From Cheiracanthium punctorium (taxonomy: Eukaryota > Arthropoda > Arachnida > Araneae > Cheiracanthiidae): a stretch of DNA of 64,000 bases. The translations under genes were made by a program, and so were the position numbers. The notes under the pieces are model-generated. The model saw only the letters and a list, made by a program, of their open reading frames with translations, was not told where the DNA came from and did not search any database. Location of the stretch: assembly GCA_038373885.1 (NCBI GenBank), contig JAWZYV010013160.1, forward strand, positions 1-64,000, read 5' to 3'. Below, in pieces: positions 42,021 to 54,620 of this stretch. Every line of letters begins with the position of its first letter. The first letter of the stretch is position 1.

Positions 42021-45000
42021 AATTCTTGAAATAGAGACTTTACCTACATTTAAAAAAGGCTTTCACAATGAAGATTGTAAAAAAATGATATACAAACCAT
42101 TTGGAAATACTGGATTGTGTACATCTCTCTTAGGATTTGGTATGCTTTAAGTACTCTTTCATTGATTAAAAGAAAATAGAATGTTTTGCACAATATTTAT
42201 ATTTTAAGTAGACAGATGCTTCTTTAATTATTCATCTAGGATTGGTAAGCTTCCTTTCATATATTGTGTGGGGTTTTGTTGTTCTCAGATTTGGATTTAG
42301 CTGCACTGACTGTGTATAACCATTTAAAATAGTATTAGGCACTTATGGGTTATAGCAGCCTCTGATTAACTTTGGAATTACTCAAAGATATTAGCTTTAG
42401 ATCCACAAATGTTTTTGCAAGATTTTAATATCACCATTTTAACAATATGTCTCAGTAGCTTGATGATGGGATTTGAGTGGCTAATTCACAAGTATCCAAA
42501 TATTATAAGATGTCATTTTTGTTCAACTGAAATCCATAAAGATCCTCCTCCTCCCCTTCTGCCCAAAAAGCTTCAAATCATAACTTTTCTTTTCCCTTTC
42601 CAATGCATCACAAATTATATGAGAACTACTTAATAAAATGTGCATATTACAAAAAATATAAACTGTGAGTTTAGTTTTAAGGATTTTTTGCTGTCTTGGA
42701 AATTTATGATAAATATTTAATTAAACATTGTATTTCATAAAGTAATTATTTCTGTACCATTTTTAAGGTGGTTCTACACTGGCATTGGTTTATGACACTG
42801 ATAAAGAGAAAGAAGGAATCGACACTGTTGTTGTCGGAATCAAAAGTGGTATTAATTACATTGATACTGCACCTTATTATGGCCAAGGAAAAGCAGAAAT
42901 TGTCTTAGGGAAGGTAATATAAAACTATTATTATTATTTTTTTTAAGTATTTATTTTGCATGTCTGAAATCCTGCAGTCATAAATGTAGCATGACCAAAG
43001 ACTGATGGGGGGAGGGGACACACACACATATCAAAGTCAAAAGTAGAACACAACAGTGTTTTTTATATTTAGAAGCAAATGTTTCAAATAAAAAGGTCTT
43101 CAAATTAAGGAGGAAGGCACATTCCTCTACCTCCATAAAGATACACAAATGCATGCAGTTTAATTGTCAGATTTCCCCCTCATTATATAAATACTTACTA
43201 GCTGCGTACTCGTTCTTCATATGGATTGAATCCATTGATATGGTTCCATTTTTACTAAATTTCAAAATATGAAGAATTCTTTTACTCATGACATAAGCTA
43301 TTGTTAACAGATATTTACTTGAAATATTAGCATTACTGCAAAGTGATAACACAAAATTTATGTCAGCTTAATTTAAGATCAAAGAGAGCATAAACAGTGT
43401 TTTGTAGACAAATCTGTTCGCTCTCAATGTATCTTTCAAAAGTTAGTTTTGTCTTTTTTGTTTATTTCTAAAATAACGTTACACAGTGTGGACCATTGTT
43501 TTATTTTGTCTTCTAATTCCTGAAGCTTGAACAATGTGTAACCTCAGTAATTCTGCAGAACACCTTGGTAAAACTCTCCCATATAAAAAGTTTTAAAATA
43601 TTGTTGATATCACAGACATAGAAATATCTACATAAAACATTCACTGTTTTGTGAATAGTTTGGCTCTCGTAAATGTAAACCTTGGTGAAGTAATTTTTCC
43701 GTAAAGCGCATTATCCTCATTACAATTTGATGGAATTTTAAATTTGAGACATCAAAATAATGCCAAATTCACTTACAATTAGAATTTAACATAAAAATCT
43801 AATATTTATCATAATTGTTACCATAGTAACATAATCCATTACCAAGGACATATAAAGGGAAAGGGAGGTTCCGGTCTTCCTTCCCCCTCCAAAATTTCAA
43901 TTTTTTAAACAAAATAAAGTCTTTTTGTGAAAAATTCTGCCTTTTCCAATTTTTGGATCCCCACCCCCTCCCCAAATTTTTTGTTCGTTTGTTTGAGTAC
44001 GGTTCTGTCCATTACTGCCACTTAAGCTGCCAAATTCAACAATGAGATGAAAGGTAAGCTAATGTGTAGAATTCTTAGTTTAGGAAAATAAAAATACATA
44101 TGAAAAAAAATAAAATAAAGGAGTTTTTAAAATTCTTAAAGTTACTGCAGCTATTTTGCAGTTTTTCCTTCGTATGTCTGGCAACAGATTTTTCAATTTA
44201 CCCGAAGCTGCACATGTGCACTATGCTGTTACCCATTGGAAATGCAATGAACTTTTGACCTCCTACATGAAACTCGTCCTTTAATTTTAATTCATTTTTT
44301 CTTTTACAGCAAAATTTTTCACTCCTGTCGTTGCTATAGAAACCAGGGAGCATTAAATTCAAAATGTTGTTTAAAATTTGTAGATAGTCTCCTAATATTT
44401 TTTGTTGTTGTTTATCTTTGAATGAAGGCCTTAATGTGCAATTTATTACTTGACAAAATTTTAAAAAAGAGTCTGATTAATAGATTTCAAGATGCAAGAG
44501 TGAAAATAACTGAGTCATGAGTACCTGAGTGGTAGAACACCTGCATGTTGAGCCGCAGTCCTGGGTTCAATCCCCAGCTTTGGAATTTTTCACATTGTTG
44601 GCAAAATGAATCAACCTTAACACTTCAACTTGCCTAATTTACCAAGGGTTTGTTGGCAAATTCTTTTGAGGAATAAAATATTTTCATGTGATCAAATCTC
44701 AGAGAGTGGTTTTTACACAATTTTGTTCAAAGAGTAAAAGGGAGAGATTTCCCCCTAGAAAAGGATTATTTTTTTTTTTCTAAACCTCTACCAGTGAAAA
44801 AAAAAATTAGGATATGAGAAGATTGTGTTTTTCTTGACCCTGGATATAATTCAAATTGAAATCCTGTTGAAGAAAAGTTCTTTTGGGAAGGCAGGTTAAG
44901 CAAAGAATACAATGAGGCTTATAATGATTGTTTCTAAGCTGAATGAATTATGAAAGAAATAAAAAAAAACAATCATCAGCATGGAAGTTTTCTGCCAGGA

Positions 45001-48000
45001 ACTAATTGAAATAGCCTTTGCAAAGCTTAGATGGTGGTTGGGATCTGAAACAGGCACCTAAATAAAACTTTTACTAATGTAAATCTACTTTAAAAAAAAA
45101 TGCTTATATATATATATATATTATTTTTTAGGCATTGAAACTTATTCCTCGAAACACATACTACTTAGCAACTAAAGTTGGGAGGTATGGCCCTGATGTC
45201 TCCAATTTATTTGATTTCTCTGCTGATCGCACTTTTAAAAGTGTCGATGAAAGCCTTTTAAGATTAGGAGTCGAGTATTTTGACATTCTACAAGTAAATG
45301 CATAATACTTTTTTGTTTCCTCTGAAATGAGTTTTTGTATTTAAAAATTCAGGCATAATTGCATTGTGCTAATAATGTCCTGAATTATGTATTGATAGCA
45401 AATTTTTTTTTTTTTTTTTTTTTTTTCAAAATAGCAATTATAACTTATGAAGTAGACAAATTTATATTTTCCTTTTAAAATCCTGACTTGATCTCATTTA
45501 GATGTTAAATATCCTCTATCTATTTTATTTGCAAAAGTACTTTGATGAAAACTGGTAATGTTGCAATATTATTTTTATTATTACACTCTCTCACTGTAAC
45601 CTTTGTTATTAGTAAGACTTCTCCAAGGTATAGTTAGTTGCTCAAGCCTGTGATTTTGGTCCAAGCACAAAAGGCCTAAACTTAAAATCTTTATTCTCTT
45701 TTTGCATTTTCTAGGTCTGTAAAGTGCTGTGGTTCACAAAGTATTTTGCAAATATTTTTATAATTTGTAATACTGAGCTAGTTAATATTTTACAATGGCT
45801 TTACTTACATTTTTGTGAGTACATAAATTTGCTCAATTGCCATAGTATTCTGAGTCATTAGATTATATTAAGGATTTCTTAACCATTTCAATTATTTAGC
45901 ATGTTTGAAACAGAGTATTCAATTTTTTTTTAATTCTAAAACATTGTTTATTTACCTTGAAGCTCAGTACTTTTGAAAGGATTAACTATTCATTTGAAAT
46001 TCTTGTCAAAATATTTAGAAGTAGGTCACTTTCTTATTTCATTGATTTAACTGACCAAAAACATATACCGGGTGGTCAAAATCAAAGTTTTCCTCCTCAT
46101 AGTTATCCAAGAGAGGCTGTAGACATAACAATTTTATATTTAAAGGGTATACCTATCAGAAATTTATTTTATATTTTTATTTTATTTATTTATTTATTTG
46201 GGGGGGGGGGATTGGCAGTGAAATCAGCTAGATGAAAATGAAGTACTGTGATTGGTTTAAGGTTAAAAAAAAAAAATCTGATGTGGACAACACATGACTT
46301 CCTTGCACATCTATTAAATCAAAAATATTTTCGACACACTTCATCTAAACTTATTTTGTTTGAAAGAGATAAAATATCAGTAATAGTAAGGTTTAGCGAT
46401 TTCTAGGCCTTCCATTAGCCATCCCCTAGGCCTAGGCTTGCCATTGTTTTATTTACTTCATGGGGATTTATCAAGCCCCTTGGAGGATAGATGATCAGCA
46501 TCTTCCCAATACACAAGGCGTTAGGTGCTTTAAGACATCAAGTACAGCTAAGTGCCTTCAACCAGTTGTTGCCAGCTCTGGTCTCATGGTGAATGTGTTC
46601 CAAATTTTCATCTTTTTTTCCTTTTTTGTTATTTATGGCATGATATGACACCAAATTTTACCTCTAAGAAGTGGAGGATTAAGTAGTCCTTGATATTGTT
46701 CACTGCAGAAATTAATCTTTTTATTTATTTTTATAGCTATAATTTGTTTTCTTAACTTTTTATTATCCCTTTTAAATTGCCTTTAAAATAAGATACCAGT
46801 CAGTGACTAATTTGGGTACCCAAACTTTCTTACTTATATTTGGTCTCTGATTTTTTTTATACTGTCGGTTGGTTAATTAAATTTTTTTTTTCTCTTTTGA
46901 TTATTAAAAGTGTATTCCTCCAGAGTGTTGTTTGCATACTCACATTGCTGGCAAGATTAATCTTTCCTTGGTAAAATTGGGACCATTTTAACCGCACATT
47001 CGTACTTTGCTTTAAATGGTTAATCTTGTGGGCTTGTTAAAATTTTTTATTTGGGAATACCTTATTCCCCCGTACACGTATATATTTCGGTTACACACAT
47101 AACCATCTTCAGATATATATTTCGGTTACACACATAACCATCTTCAGTCGTTTCTGGAGCTCTCACTAATGGCGGCTTCTTTTTATATCTTCGTCGTTCT
47201 TCTTCTTGAAAGTTCGATGCATGACGTCGTCCCATGATTGGTCGATTGTATGAAGCGTATCGTTGATGCTGCCCTCTGTCGTCAATATTTCTAAGCTCTC
47301 ACGAATGTAGGCATATATACTATTTTTAAAGTTGGCTATTTTTTTAATATTTTTAAAATCAATGGTAATGGGCTCTTTCAAAGCAAGACGGGCTAGGGCG
47401 GTACTTTGTTTCTGGAGGTTAATGTCTTTAAAATGTTCGTTTTTTCGTTCTTTAATTTTCCTTTTTGTAACGCCGATGTAGCAATTTTCTTTATTAGTAT
47501 CGTTTGACATAAAATTAATTTTATAGATCCCTGCGGTTTCGATGGGGTTGATTGGGTCTTTTTCCGATCTAATGCGCTGAAAGATTGTTTTATTAGGTTT
47601 AATTGGAATACGGAAGTTCTTTTTTCTGGCGATATTAGAAAGTTTATTGGCTATCCCTCGGCTAAAGGGGATAGCGGTAGTAAAACGTGGTTTATCTTTT
47701 TGACGGTTGTCTATAACATTTAATTTTCGTTGCCTAGCTTTGAAAACTTTGTCGAAAATTTCTCGAGGGTAGTGGGCGTCTTGACATTGTTTCTTTATGA
47801 AAGCAATTTCTTTTTGAAGGTCATGCATCGAACTTTCAAGAAGAAGAACGACGAAGATATAAAAAGAAGCTGCCATTAGTGAGAGCTCCAGAAACGACTG
47901 AAGATGGTTATGTGTGTAACCGAAATATATATCTGAAGATGGTTATGTGTGTAACCGAAATATATACGTGTACGGGGGAATAAGGTATTCCCAAATAAAA

Positions 48001-49959
48001 AATTTTAACTAATTATTCCGCCGTATTAAATAATGTTTTATGTGTCTTTACTTGTGGGCTTGTATAAATTAATTTTTTCGATGTTGTTATTCTGAAATGT
48101 TCTACTTTTTTACATCACTGACCATAGTGGCCTAACACTACAATACTTAAAGGCGTCCATGTTCACTTGACTTGATTCCATGTGATTTTTGACATGCTGT
48201 TTCCTCAGGGATAAAGTTTATCTAGAAGCTTTAAGAAATCTGGCACATTTGTAGAACTACATTTTCTTGCACATATACAACATTGGTTTCAATCAGTTAC
48301 AGTCATTCTGGATCATTCTGTAATATGGGTTCATGTGTGTCATCCCTAAAATAAAGTGCACATATTAAATCCCAGCTATAAAACCTTTCAGTGCTATTAT
48401 GTTAATGTATTGGTTAACATAATGTTGTGTCTTTGGTTTATGCTGTTACTAACACAGTTTATGTCTAAAAAACTGTAATAATAAAATTACTGACACCTTG
48501 CATTCTTTTCTTTATTGATAGTCATTTTATATTTATTATATCTTAAATCAGTTGCAGTATCTCATTTTTACCTAGTGTTCTTAATTAGAACTTTTTTTCT
48601 ACCAATAAATTTCCAAAAAGCCTGATATGTATATATTTTAAATATAAAAGTATTACGTTCAATGCTTTTGATAAGACATCCCCCAAAAAGGTATTTGAAC
48701 TACTTAGTATATACATTGCTTAAAGTAAACACATTTTTCACAAAAAAAAAAAAAAAAAAAAAACTGGAAAATTATTATTTATCATTACTTAATAAGAATG
48801 GGACATGAACTGCTTTTTTTTTTTTCTTAAAAAACATTGGTCCAAGAGGGTTGCCATAGGTCAAAGAAAATATGGAAACCCAGAGATACTCAAGTAATTT
48901 GTTTTAGCATAAAGACTCACAATAATGTACATGTGCTGCTCCAAACATGCTATGGCATATAATGGCATCCTGCTCCTTTGTGTGTCGTGGCTCCAAGCAA
49001 ACTCTAAGTTTGTGATGTCATAACATGGAGATTTCTTCAATATTTGAATTCATATGGAACTCTGTTTACATTCTCAATTTCTTAACCAGGGCATAAATGC
49101 ATAATGCTCTTGTTATGTATTAAGATAAACAAGTATAATTTAGACAAATGATATACTGGATGACTTAAAAATGCTTTTCAACTTTAAATTATACTTAGAT
49201 TTTAGTATGTATTGTTCTAACAAAAGGGTTGCCAGTAACAGTGGCGATTATAACATGTAAAAAGTTTCTAAGGTTCTCCACTTTCGATTTATTGCTGGTT
49301 TGCCATAAAAAAAATAAGTCCCTAAAACTGAACTCAGCTTGGTGATGCAGTTGGAGAGAAATTGCCAAACTCTACTATTTTACAATGTAATGATGAAGCT
49401 TGGATATTTGCCACACAGTGAGATGAAATGTTTCAACCTTGGCACCAATCTACCAAGGATTATGTATGAGAATATTTGGAGAACTGTTTTAATGGAAAAT
49501 GGTTATCAATATAATGGAAAGTTGGTACTTTTCTGATTATGTGCATGCACAAATTCCCAAAGAAATAAAAATCCCCTTTGGTGGCAAATATCCAAGATGC
49601 TCTGAAATAATGTTTCATTATAGTGAAGTAATTTGAAGTTGGTTTCCTCTTTCTTTTTTTTTAAGTCATACTTGTCTAATTTTAATGAATTAAAAATTTT
49701 TCTAAAGATTGTTGATTTAAATTATTGGAATGATATAGTTTTACTTTATTTATTTATTTTTTTAAGAATACATTAGAATTAACATTGATGTTTTAAAAAT
49801 CTTATTGCAGTTTCTTTTTTTTCTTTAGGTTCATGATTTAGAATATGCTCCAAGTGTGGATGTTATTATAAATGAAACTCTTCCAGCTCTTCAGAAAGTG
49901 AAAGAAATGGGGAAAGCAAAATACATAGGGATCACAGGTTATCCATTATCTAAGTTAAA
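42021..49959 (+). CDS. L-galactose dehydrogenase-type aldo-keto reductase, partial, four exons
   Basis: Exons with canonical AG/GT borders are 42021-42139, 42768-42913, 45132-45293 and 49829-49959; phases agree and the joined 186-codon frame has no stop. It begins LPTFKKGFHNEDCKK then MIYKPFGNTG, and continues NYIDTAPYYGQGKAEIVLGK, YYLATKVGRYGPDV, DESLLRLGVEYFDILQVHD and YIGITGYPLSKLK. These are the N-terminal half of an NADP-dependent (alpha/beta)8-barrel aldo-keto reductase; the catalytic Asp (IDTAP), Tyr (PYYG), Lys (LATK) and His (QVHD) are all present. Closest by motif are the L-galactose dehydrogenase-like members found in arthropods. Family proteins are well over 300 residues; the C-terminal exons were not found downstream and presumably lie beyond the window. 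The start codon is probably in an earlier exon. Introns carry a Penelope-like insertion and other repeats. Substrate in animals is not known to me. Confidence 0.88.
44515..44585 (+). other. tRNA-like sequence, pseudogene or SINE head
   Basis: GAGTACCTGAGTGGTAGAAC resembles an A box with D-arm, and CTGGGTTCAATCCCCAG folds as a T-arm with a B box. The anticodon arm is malformed (CTGC/GCAG stem with a 10-nt loop) and no proper acceptor stem pairs. It lies within an intron of the reductase gene. It is not a functional tRNA by eye. Confidence 0.4.
46277..46410 (+). repeat. Second copy of the left end of the 14177-16146 repeat
   Basis: TCTGATGTG..CAACACATGACTTCC, AAAAATATTTTCGAC.CACTTC and GATAAAATATCA.TAATAGTAAGG match 14179-14310 closely, in the same orientation. 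Only ~135 bp are present. Confidence 0.85.
47086..47147 (-). ncRNA. Tandem hammerhead-ribozyme-like motifs in Penelope 3' region
   Basis: On the minus strand, just after the ORF stop, the unit CTGAAGATGGTTATGTGTG then TAACCGAAA occurs twice, 35 nt apart. CUGAAGA fits the CUGANGA box, GGUUA/UAACC is a perfect stem II with a UGUGUG loop, and GAAA is the third core box. Stem III would be only a short UA helix, and one extra U separates the first box from stem II. Hammerhead motifs are known from Penelope-like terminal repeats. Activity is unproven. Confidence 0.4.
47166..47876 (-). CDS. Penelope-like C-terminal GIY-YIG endonuclease ORF
   Basis: The 236-residue ORF has a linker region (KPRFTTAIPFSRGIANKLSN, then FRIPIKPNKTIFQRIRSEKD) of the kind joining the reverse transcriptase thumb to the nuclease in Penelope-like proteins. 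A GIY-YIG domain follows from about residue 115: AGIYKINF, then NCYIGVTKRKIKERKNEHF, then an Ala-Leu-rich helix and a conserved Glu in ESLEIL. GIY-YIG nucleases nick DNA, here presumably the insertion target. Both ORF ends fall in the inverted arms: the first ~19 codons (MAASFYIFVVLLLESS) are the antisense of the arm that encodes the C-terminal end, so the visible start is an artefact of arm inversion. The frame is otherwise intact, suggesting a recent copy. Confidence 0.85.
   Translation of the reverse strand: MAASFYIFVVLLLESSMHDLQKEIAFIKKQCQDAHYPREIFDKVFKARQRKLNVIDNRQKDKPRFTTAIPFSRGIANKLSNIARKKNFRIPIKPNKTIFQRIRSEKDPINPIETAGIYKINFMSNDTNKENCYIGVTKRKIKERKNEHFKDINLQKQSTALARLALKEPITIDFKNIKKIANFKNSIYAYIRESLEILTTEGSINDTLHTIDQSWDDVMHRTFKKKNDEDIKRSRH
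47898..47965 (+). ncRNA. Inverted copy of the tandem hammerhead-like motifs
   Basis: The same two units lie in the right arm at 47898 and 47933 on the + strand, so they are antisense to the element's ORF. They are a consequence of arm inversion. Confidence 0.35.
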
Positions 49960-52900
49960 GTAGGTGTTTTCTTTCTTTTTTCAGTACTTGTGAGTTATAG
50001 CACCTAATAAGTTTGCTTGGCAACATTAGGATTATTCCAAGATCATAGGAGCAATGTTTTAAGACTGCAGACATGCATAGGAATGTAAACAGTCTTTGCG
50101 AGATTTTACTCTCACTATCTTAGCTGTATATTTCAATTGGGTTTGCAATTTAATTTTAGTAACTGCTATAACCTACAAGTAGCTTTTTTTTTTTTTTTTT
50201 TTGCAGATTTTATATTGGCTTATTGAAATTGTGAGGCTGTTTTTTCTATTCAGTTCTTAGTACTTGAGCAAAACAAATCACCAAGTTGTGATATTTTAGA
50301 AGTTTTATTTCTGATTAAAGCTCTAAGGCAGTCTAATAGCGATGTAATACTATATAATTTTTATGGCCGTCTTGCTAAACACCTATACAGAATTCGTATA
50401 TATAGAAGTCCCCTATGCGTGTTTTGCACACAGAATTTTGATATGGACAAAGATCACTTGTTAAGTTGCTGTTCATTGAATGAGAAAGACTTATACAGCT
50501 GATACTGGTAGTCCAGGGAGTTGATGCAGTCGACATCCAGCGATTAAATTTCTTGTTTGTTTATACTTCAACCCTTTAATGTATATTTTAGTTTATGTTT
50601 TTGCTCCAATTTCATACATCTTTGATGTATGGGAGCCAATGATGTAAAATCAAGTGCTTTTGCAAATAAATAAATAAATAAATAAATAAAAATTATTTTT
50701 ATGGCTAGTTGCAAAATTAGTGAATCAATTGATTGTACATAAATGATGATGAAATTTACTGCTTTTACAATTACCTATCTGAATTCTTCTTCTTCTTTTT
50801 CTTTCTTTTCTCCCCCCCCCTTTTTTTTTTCTCCTTTATTTTTGCAACACTCATTGTTTTTATTTTTAGCTAACAACTAGAGATAGAAGTTTGATGATTT
50901 GAATATTGTTTTTCTCAGTGTTTGACAGAAAAAATAACACTCACTAGCTATCATTTTGATTTCTTATATAATCTGTAAGCTACTAGTTAGGTTAATAGAC
51001 TATCTGTTAGGCTGGTAGGTACTTTTCTGTTAGTCTTATGCAGTAAATTTCTCTATTTGCTCAAGAGGCAGCTGTTATGTGTATGTAAATCCTTTCAGTT
51101 GTTGCACAAAATTATTTTTAATCCTATGCCAAAATATGTATCCCTAGAAGAATTATGGAACTATTTTAGCTATACATAGACATCTAATAATAGCATAGTA
51201 ACTAGGTTTTTTTAATGTACTAGTTGTCTGCCAGTGGTTGAAATTCGACCATAAAGCATTAAATTTTTTAATTTGAGTGTGAATAAAGTTCTGTCAAAGA
51301 GTATGTCTCACCATGTACTGTGGAACCTACTAATGTGACCACCTTGGCTTAGAGACCAGCTGTCCATAGTGATCACTTTTGTACAATTTCACTTTACAAC
51401 CACCACACTTTTTGGTGGTGTTTTTTGTAAAAACTCTATCATATTTTGCTAAATGCGAAGGCAGCTCCAGCGAGTGGGTCATCTCCCTCTACCGAACTTG
51501 GATTTCACACAATCCCGTGCAATTCCACACACTCAGTTTGCGTTTTGAACAATTTAGGCTAATCTAAAAAGTCTGGTGTCCCCCCTTTGAAAATTCAGAC
51601 TAGAGTCGTCCTCGGCTAAAGGTCCATTATGTTTGGAGTTATAGAACCTTAAACCATCGAATGATTGAACTCTTCTTGCTGAGGGGTATCACTGACCATA
51701 TATAAAAACTAGCTGCTTCAATTAATTTCACTTTTTTTGAATGATTGTGCTTGAGATTTATTTACTATCATCACAAATACAGGTATATTTGGAAATTGAG
51801 TTTTTCGAAAGGATATGGTAAAATAGTACCAGAATATTTTATAAGTAGAATTAAAATTCTTTTATTGCTTGCAGTTCCAGTTCAAATTTCACAATCAATA
51901 TAGCATTGCAATATATAAACTTGATGTGCATTCTTGTCCCATTGACTAATGCTTCCTTAGTATTTAAGTTAATAATTAGTATAATGATGCAATTAACTTT
52001 CAATACTTACTTACGTGGTAGCAAACTATGGATTTTTCGGTTAGCCAGGTGCAAATCAAAATTTAACTGTTTTTTTTTCTGGGAAACATTTAACGACTAC
52101 TTCTGAAACACTGCCATTCCCCAAAACAAAGGCATAAATTTTAATCCATATACAAAATAGTATTTACATACAGAATTCAATATATACAAAAATATCAATA
52201 TACTAAACAGAAATTTGTATGCTTATTGGTTACATAATGTGGAATTGGGAAAAACATGTGGAATTAAATTAAAATACAAAATTAAATTAGACTTCCAAAA
52301 TATGGAAAGGGCTAAGCAATTCTATACAGGAAATCGCTTTAGGTTTGTAAGCATTTGACACAATTGCTCTGCAATTTTTCACATGCTTCCAGCTAACCGA
52401 AAAAAAAAAAAAAAAAAAAAAAAAAAACCAACCACTCATAGTGAAAGGATTTAGAAACTCTACTGGAAAGTTATTGATTTCATTGTCATGATAGCAAATT
52501 ATTTTATTGTAGCTATGGTGATATGTTCTCTATTCATCAGATATTCGATTAAGTCAGCAATAATAAAAAGTTTAATCATAATTTTTAGGTTCCATTATAA
52601 CTGACTTCAATATGTTATCTGAGAGTATGTTTTCAGAAATATTTCCATACACTTCATTAATTATATTATTTTCATCCCCTATTAATTGCTGAGGTATTTG
52701 CTCAATAATATTTTCCAAGAAAATTTGCTTTAGTATATTGTGCGGCTGGAGATTGTGAAGAAATTGTCTAATTGGGGCATATCTGTGGTGTGTTGCTTGG
52801 ATTGCAACCTGCCCTGTTCAGTTTGTTTTTCCACTACTTTAAAACATGGAATTTACAACACTTCGTGCACTTATCAACCGTCTAAAAAAAGTCACCAAGC

Positions 52901-54620
52901 ACAGGGTTAAATCACATTTTAGACATTGGAGTTTCACCAAACTGGGGAATAATTCAACTTTTTGTAAATTTTATTGTAATGTTATAACCCTATAGCACTG
53001 TTGAAACTTACTTAGTGTTGTTATTTCAAAATTCTCACAACAATGGAACCATCGCCCGACTTGGTGCAAAATACTGCATGCCAAATTACTTCTCTAATTT
53101 TTTATGGTGCATTAGGATATTACACAAAAATTTTAACATTCGCACAACCACCTCCATGCAAACTATAACTATGCCGAATTTCACGCTCATCCATTCACGC
53201 AATGTGCTGCAAAAGGGACACAAAGGTTTTCCTTAGCATATTTATATATACATAGATTTAGGTTAAAAATTTGTTTGTTGTGATTAAAAAAATCAACTTA
53301 AAGAAATAAAAGTTTCTTTTTTTGTGTTTGTGTGTATCAAAGTCAAAAGATCGGTAATTTCTTGTATAGTGCAAGCTGGATCAATTGCTCAGATTACATT
53401 TTTGTGTACCTTCAGGGTTGTCACTAGTTAGGGAAAACCTGGATCAGTCATAAAATTTTATTTTATTTGAAAACATCAGGGAAAATTACAAATTTTCGTC
53501 CAAAATTTTGAAAACTGTACCTAGGAAATTATTTGAAGACTGTGTTTACAAATAATTTACTATAATCTGAGATGCTCCAAGTATGACTTCTCATAAATAT
53601 TTGAATAGTTATCGATAAATTGTGTTTATATGACTTGTAAATTATAATCATAGATCACACTTATGTGCTGTTGCATGATTTTACTCCTTTTTTAAATCAC
53701 TGGGTTTCCAGATACCACTTTTTAACGGTGTTATTCGAAAAAATCATGTGATTTTGGTACATAATTACAAATAAACTAATTATGCCAGGCACTTCAAAAT
53801 TTTGAAACTGTCTCTTTACAAGCTGTATTACATACTACGAAGACAGGTCAATCTGTATCAGTTTCAAAACTTTTAGAAAAAAATCTTAAAAATCGGAAAT
53901 TTTCGCAAAGCGTGTCACTCTTCGAAAAACCTTGCTGCTCAGATCCATGTTTAAGAATTTTTTCTGAAAAGTTCACAAAAGCCACAGCTTTTTCGCTTAT
54001 TGCAGTGTGTAAAACAGCTTATGAAGAACCATCTGGAATTTTTTGGAGACCATGGTGCTATTAGTTTATTTCAATTTGTGTACCAAGACTAAAAACAGAG
54101 TTCTTTTTTTTTTTTCGAAGAACAGCCTTAAGGCCTTAATCATACTTGTGTAGCCACATTCCATTGTGATGAGCATAAAAAAAATTCATTATTTATAATT
54201 TCATTAGAAAAGGACACAGAAAATTAATAACCAAAAATGTAAGAAGCCTGCATGATTTCTGATAATGTACTAAAAGAGTAATAACAAAATCTTTTTTTTT
54301 TTTTCATTTTTCTTTGATTAAATTCAGAAGGCCAGACATATATTTCTTAGAACAAAATTCAAACTAAGCTGTTTATTAATAAGCAACTAACTCTTACAGC
54401 AGGGACAAATTAAGTCTTTTAATAAAAGGAAAGACATAACTGGTAATACTTCTTTAAATTTTGTGTAATTTGGTTGAACCTTGACCAGCAAGGTACTGTA
54501 TCATCTTGCTGTTTTGTCACCTTAACAGAGAAACTCAACTTGGAAAGCACTTGATTTGATTAGAGGAACCTAGTATAGTAGCAGGGTAATAAGCATACAA
54601 ACCTTCTCCATGAATAAACT
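49960..54620. other. Intron or downstream noncoding DNA
   Basis: I looked for the next aldo-keto reductase exons here (an INASPLSMGLLT-like block is expected) and did not find them. There are (AAAT)n at 50665-50690, poly-C and poly-T tracts near 50812-50830 and a 28-A run at 52400-52428. A CAGGGTTGTCACTAGT-like repeat end occurs near 53415. Confidence 0.45.

Larger units (their letters stand above)
47038..48050 (-). mobile_element. Penelope-like element insertion with inverted arms
   Basis: A 1013-bp insertion in a reductase intron is flanked by the exact 13-bp repeat CTTGTGGGCTTGT (47025-47037 and 48051-48063). Arms of about 190 bp at 47038-47227 and 47820-48008 are inverted and nearly identical. 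The right side continues about 42 bp past the arm. On the minus strand an intact 236-codon ORF encodes a GIY-YIG nuclease; the reverse transcriptase that precedes it in complete Penelope-like elements is missing. Penelope-like retroelements are known for 5' truncation and for terminal repeats in direct or inverted arrangement, which fits. Confidence 0.85.

Noticed and set aside
44515..44585. A functional tRNA gene
   Set aside because: T-arm and A box are acceptable, but the anticodon arm is malformed and no acceptor stem pairs.
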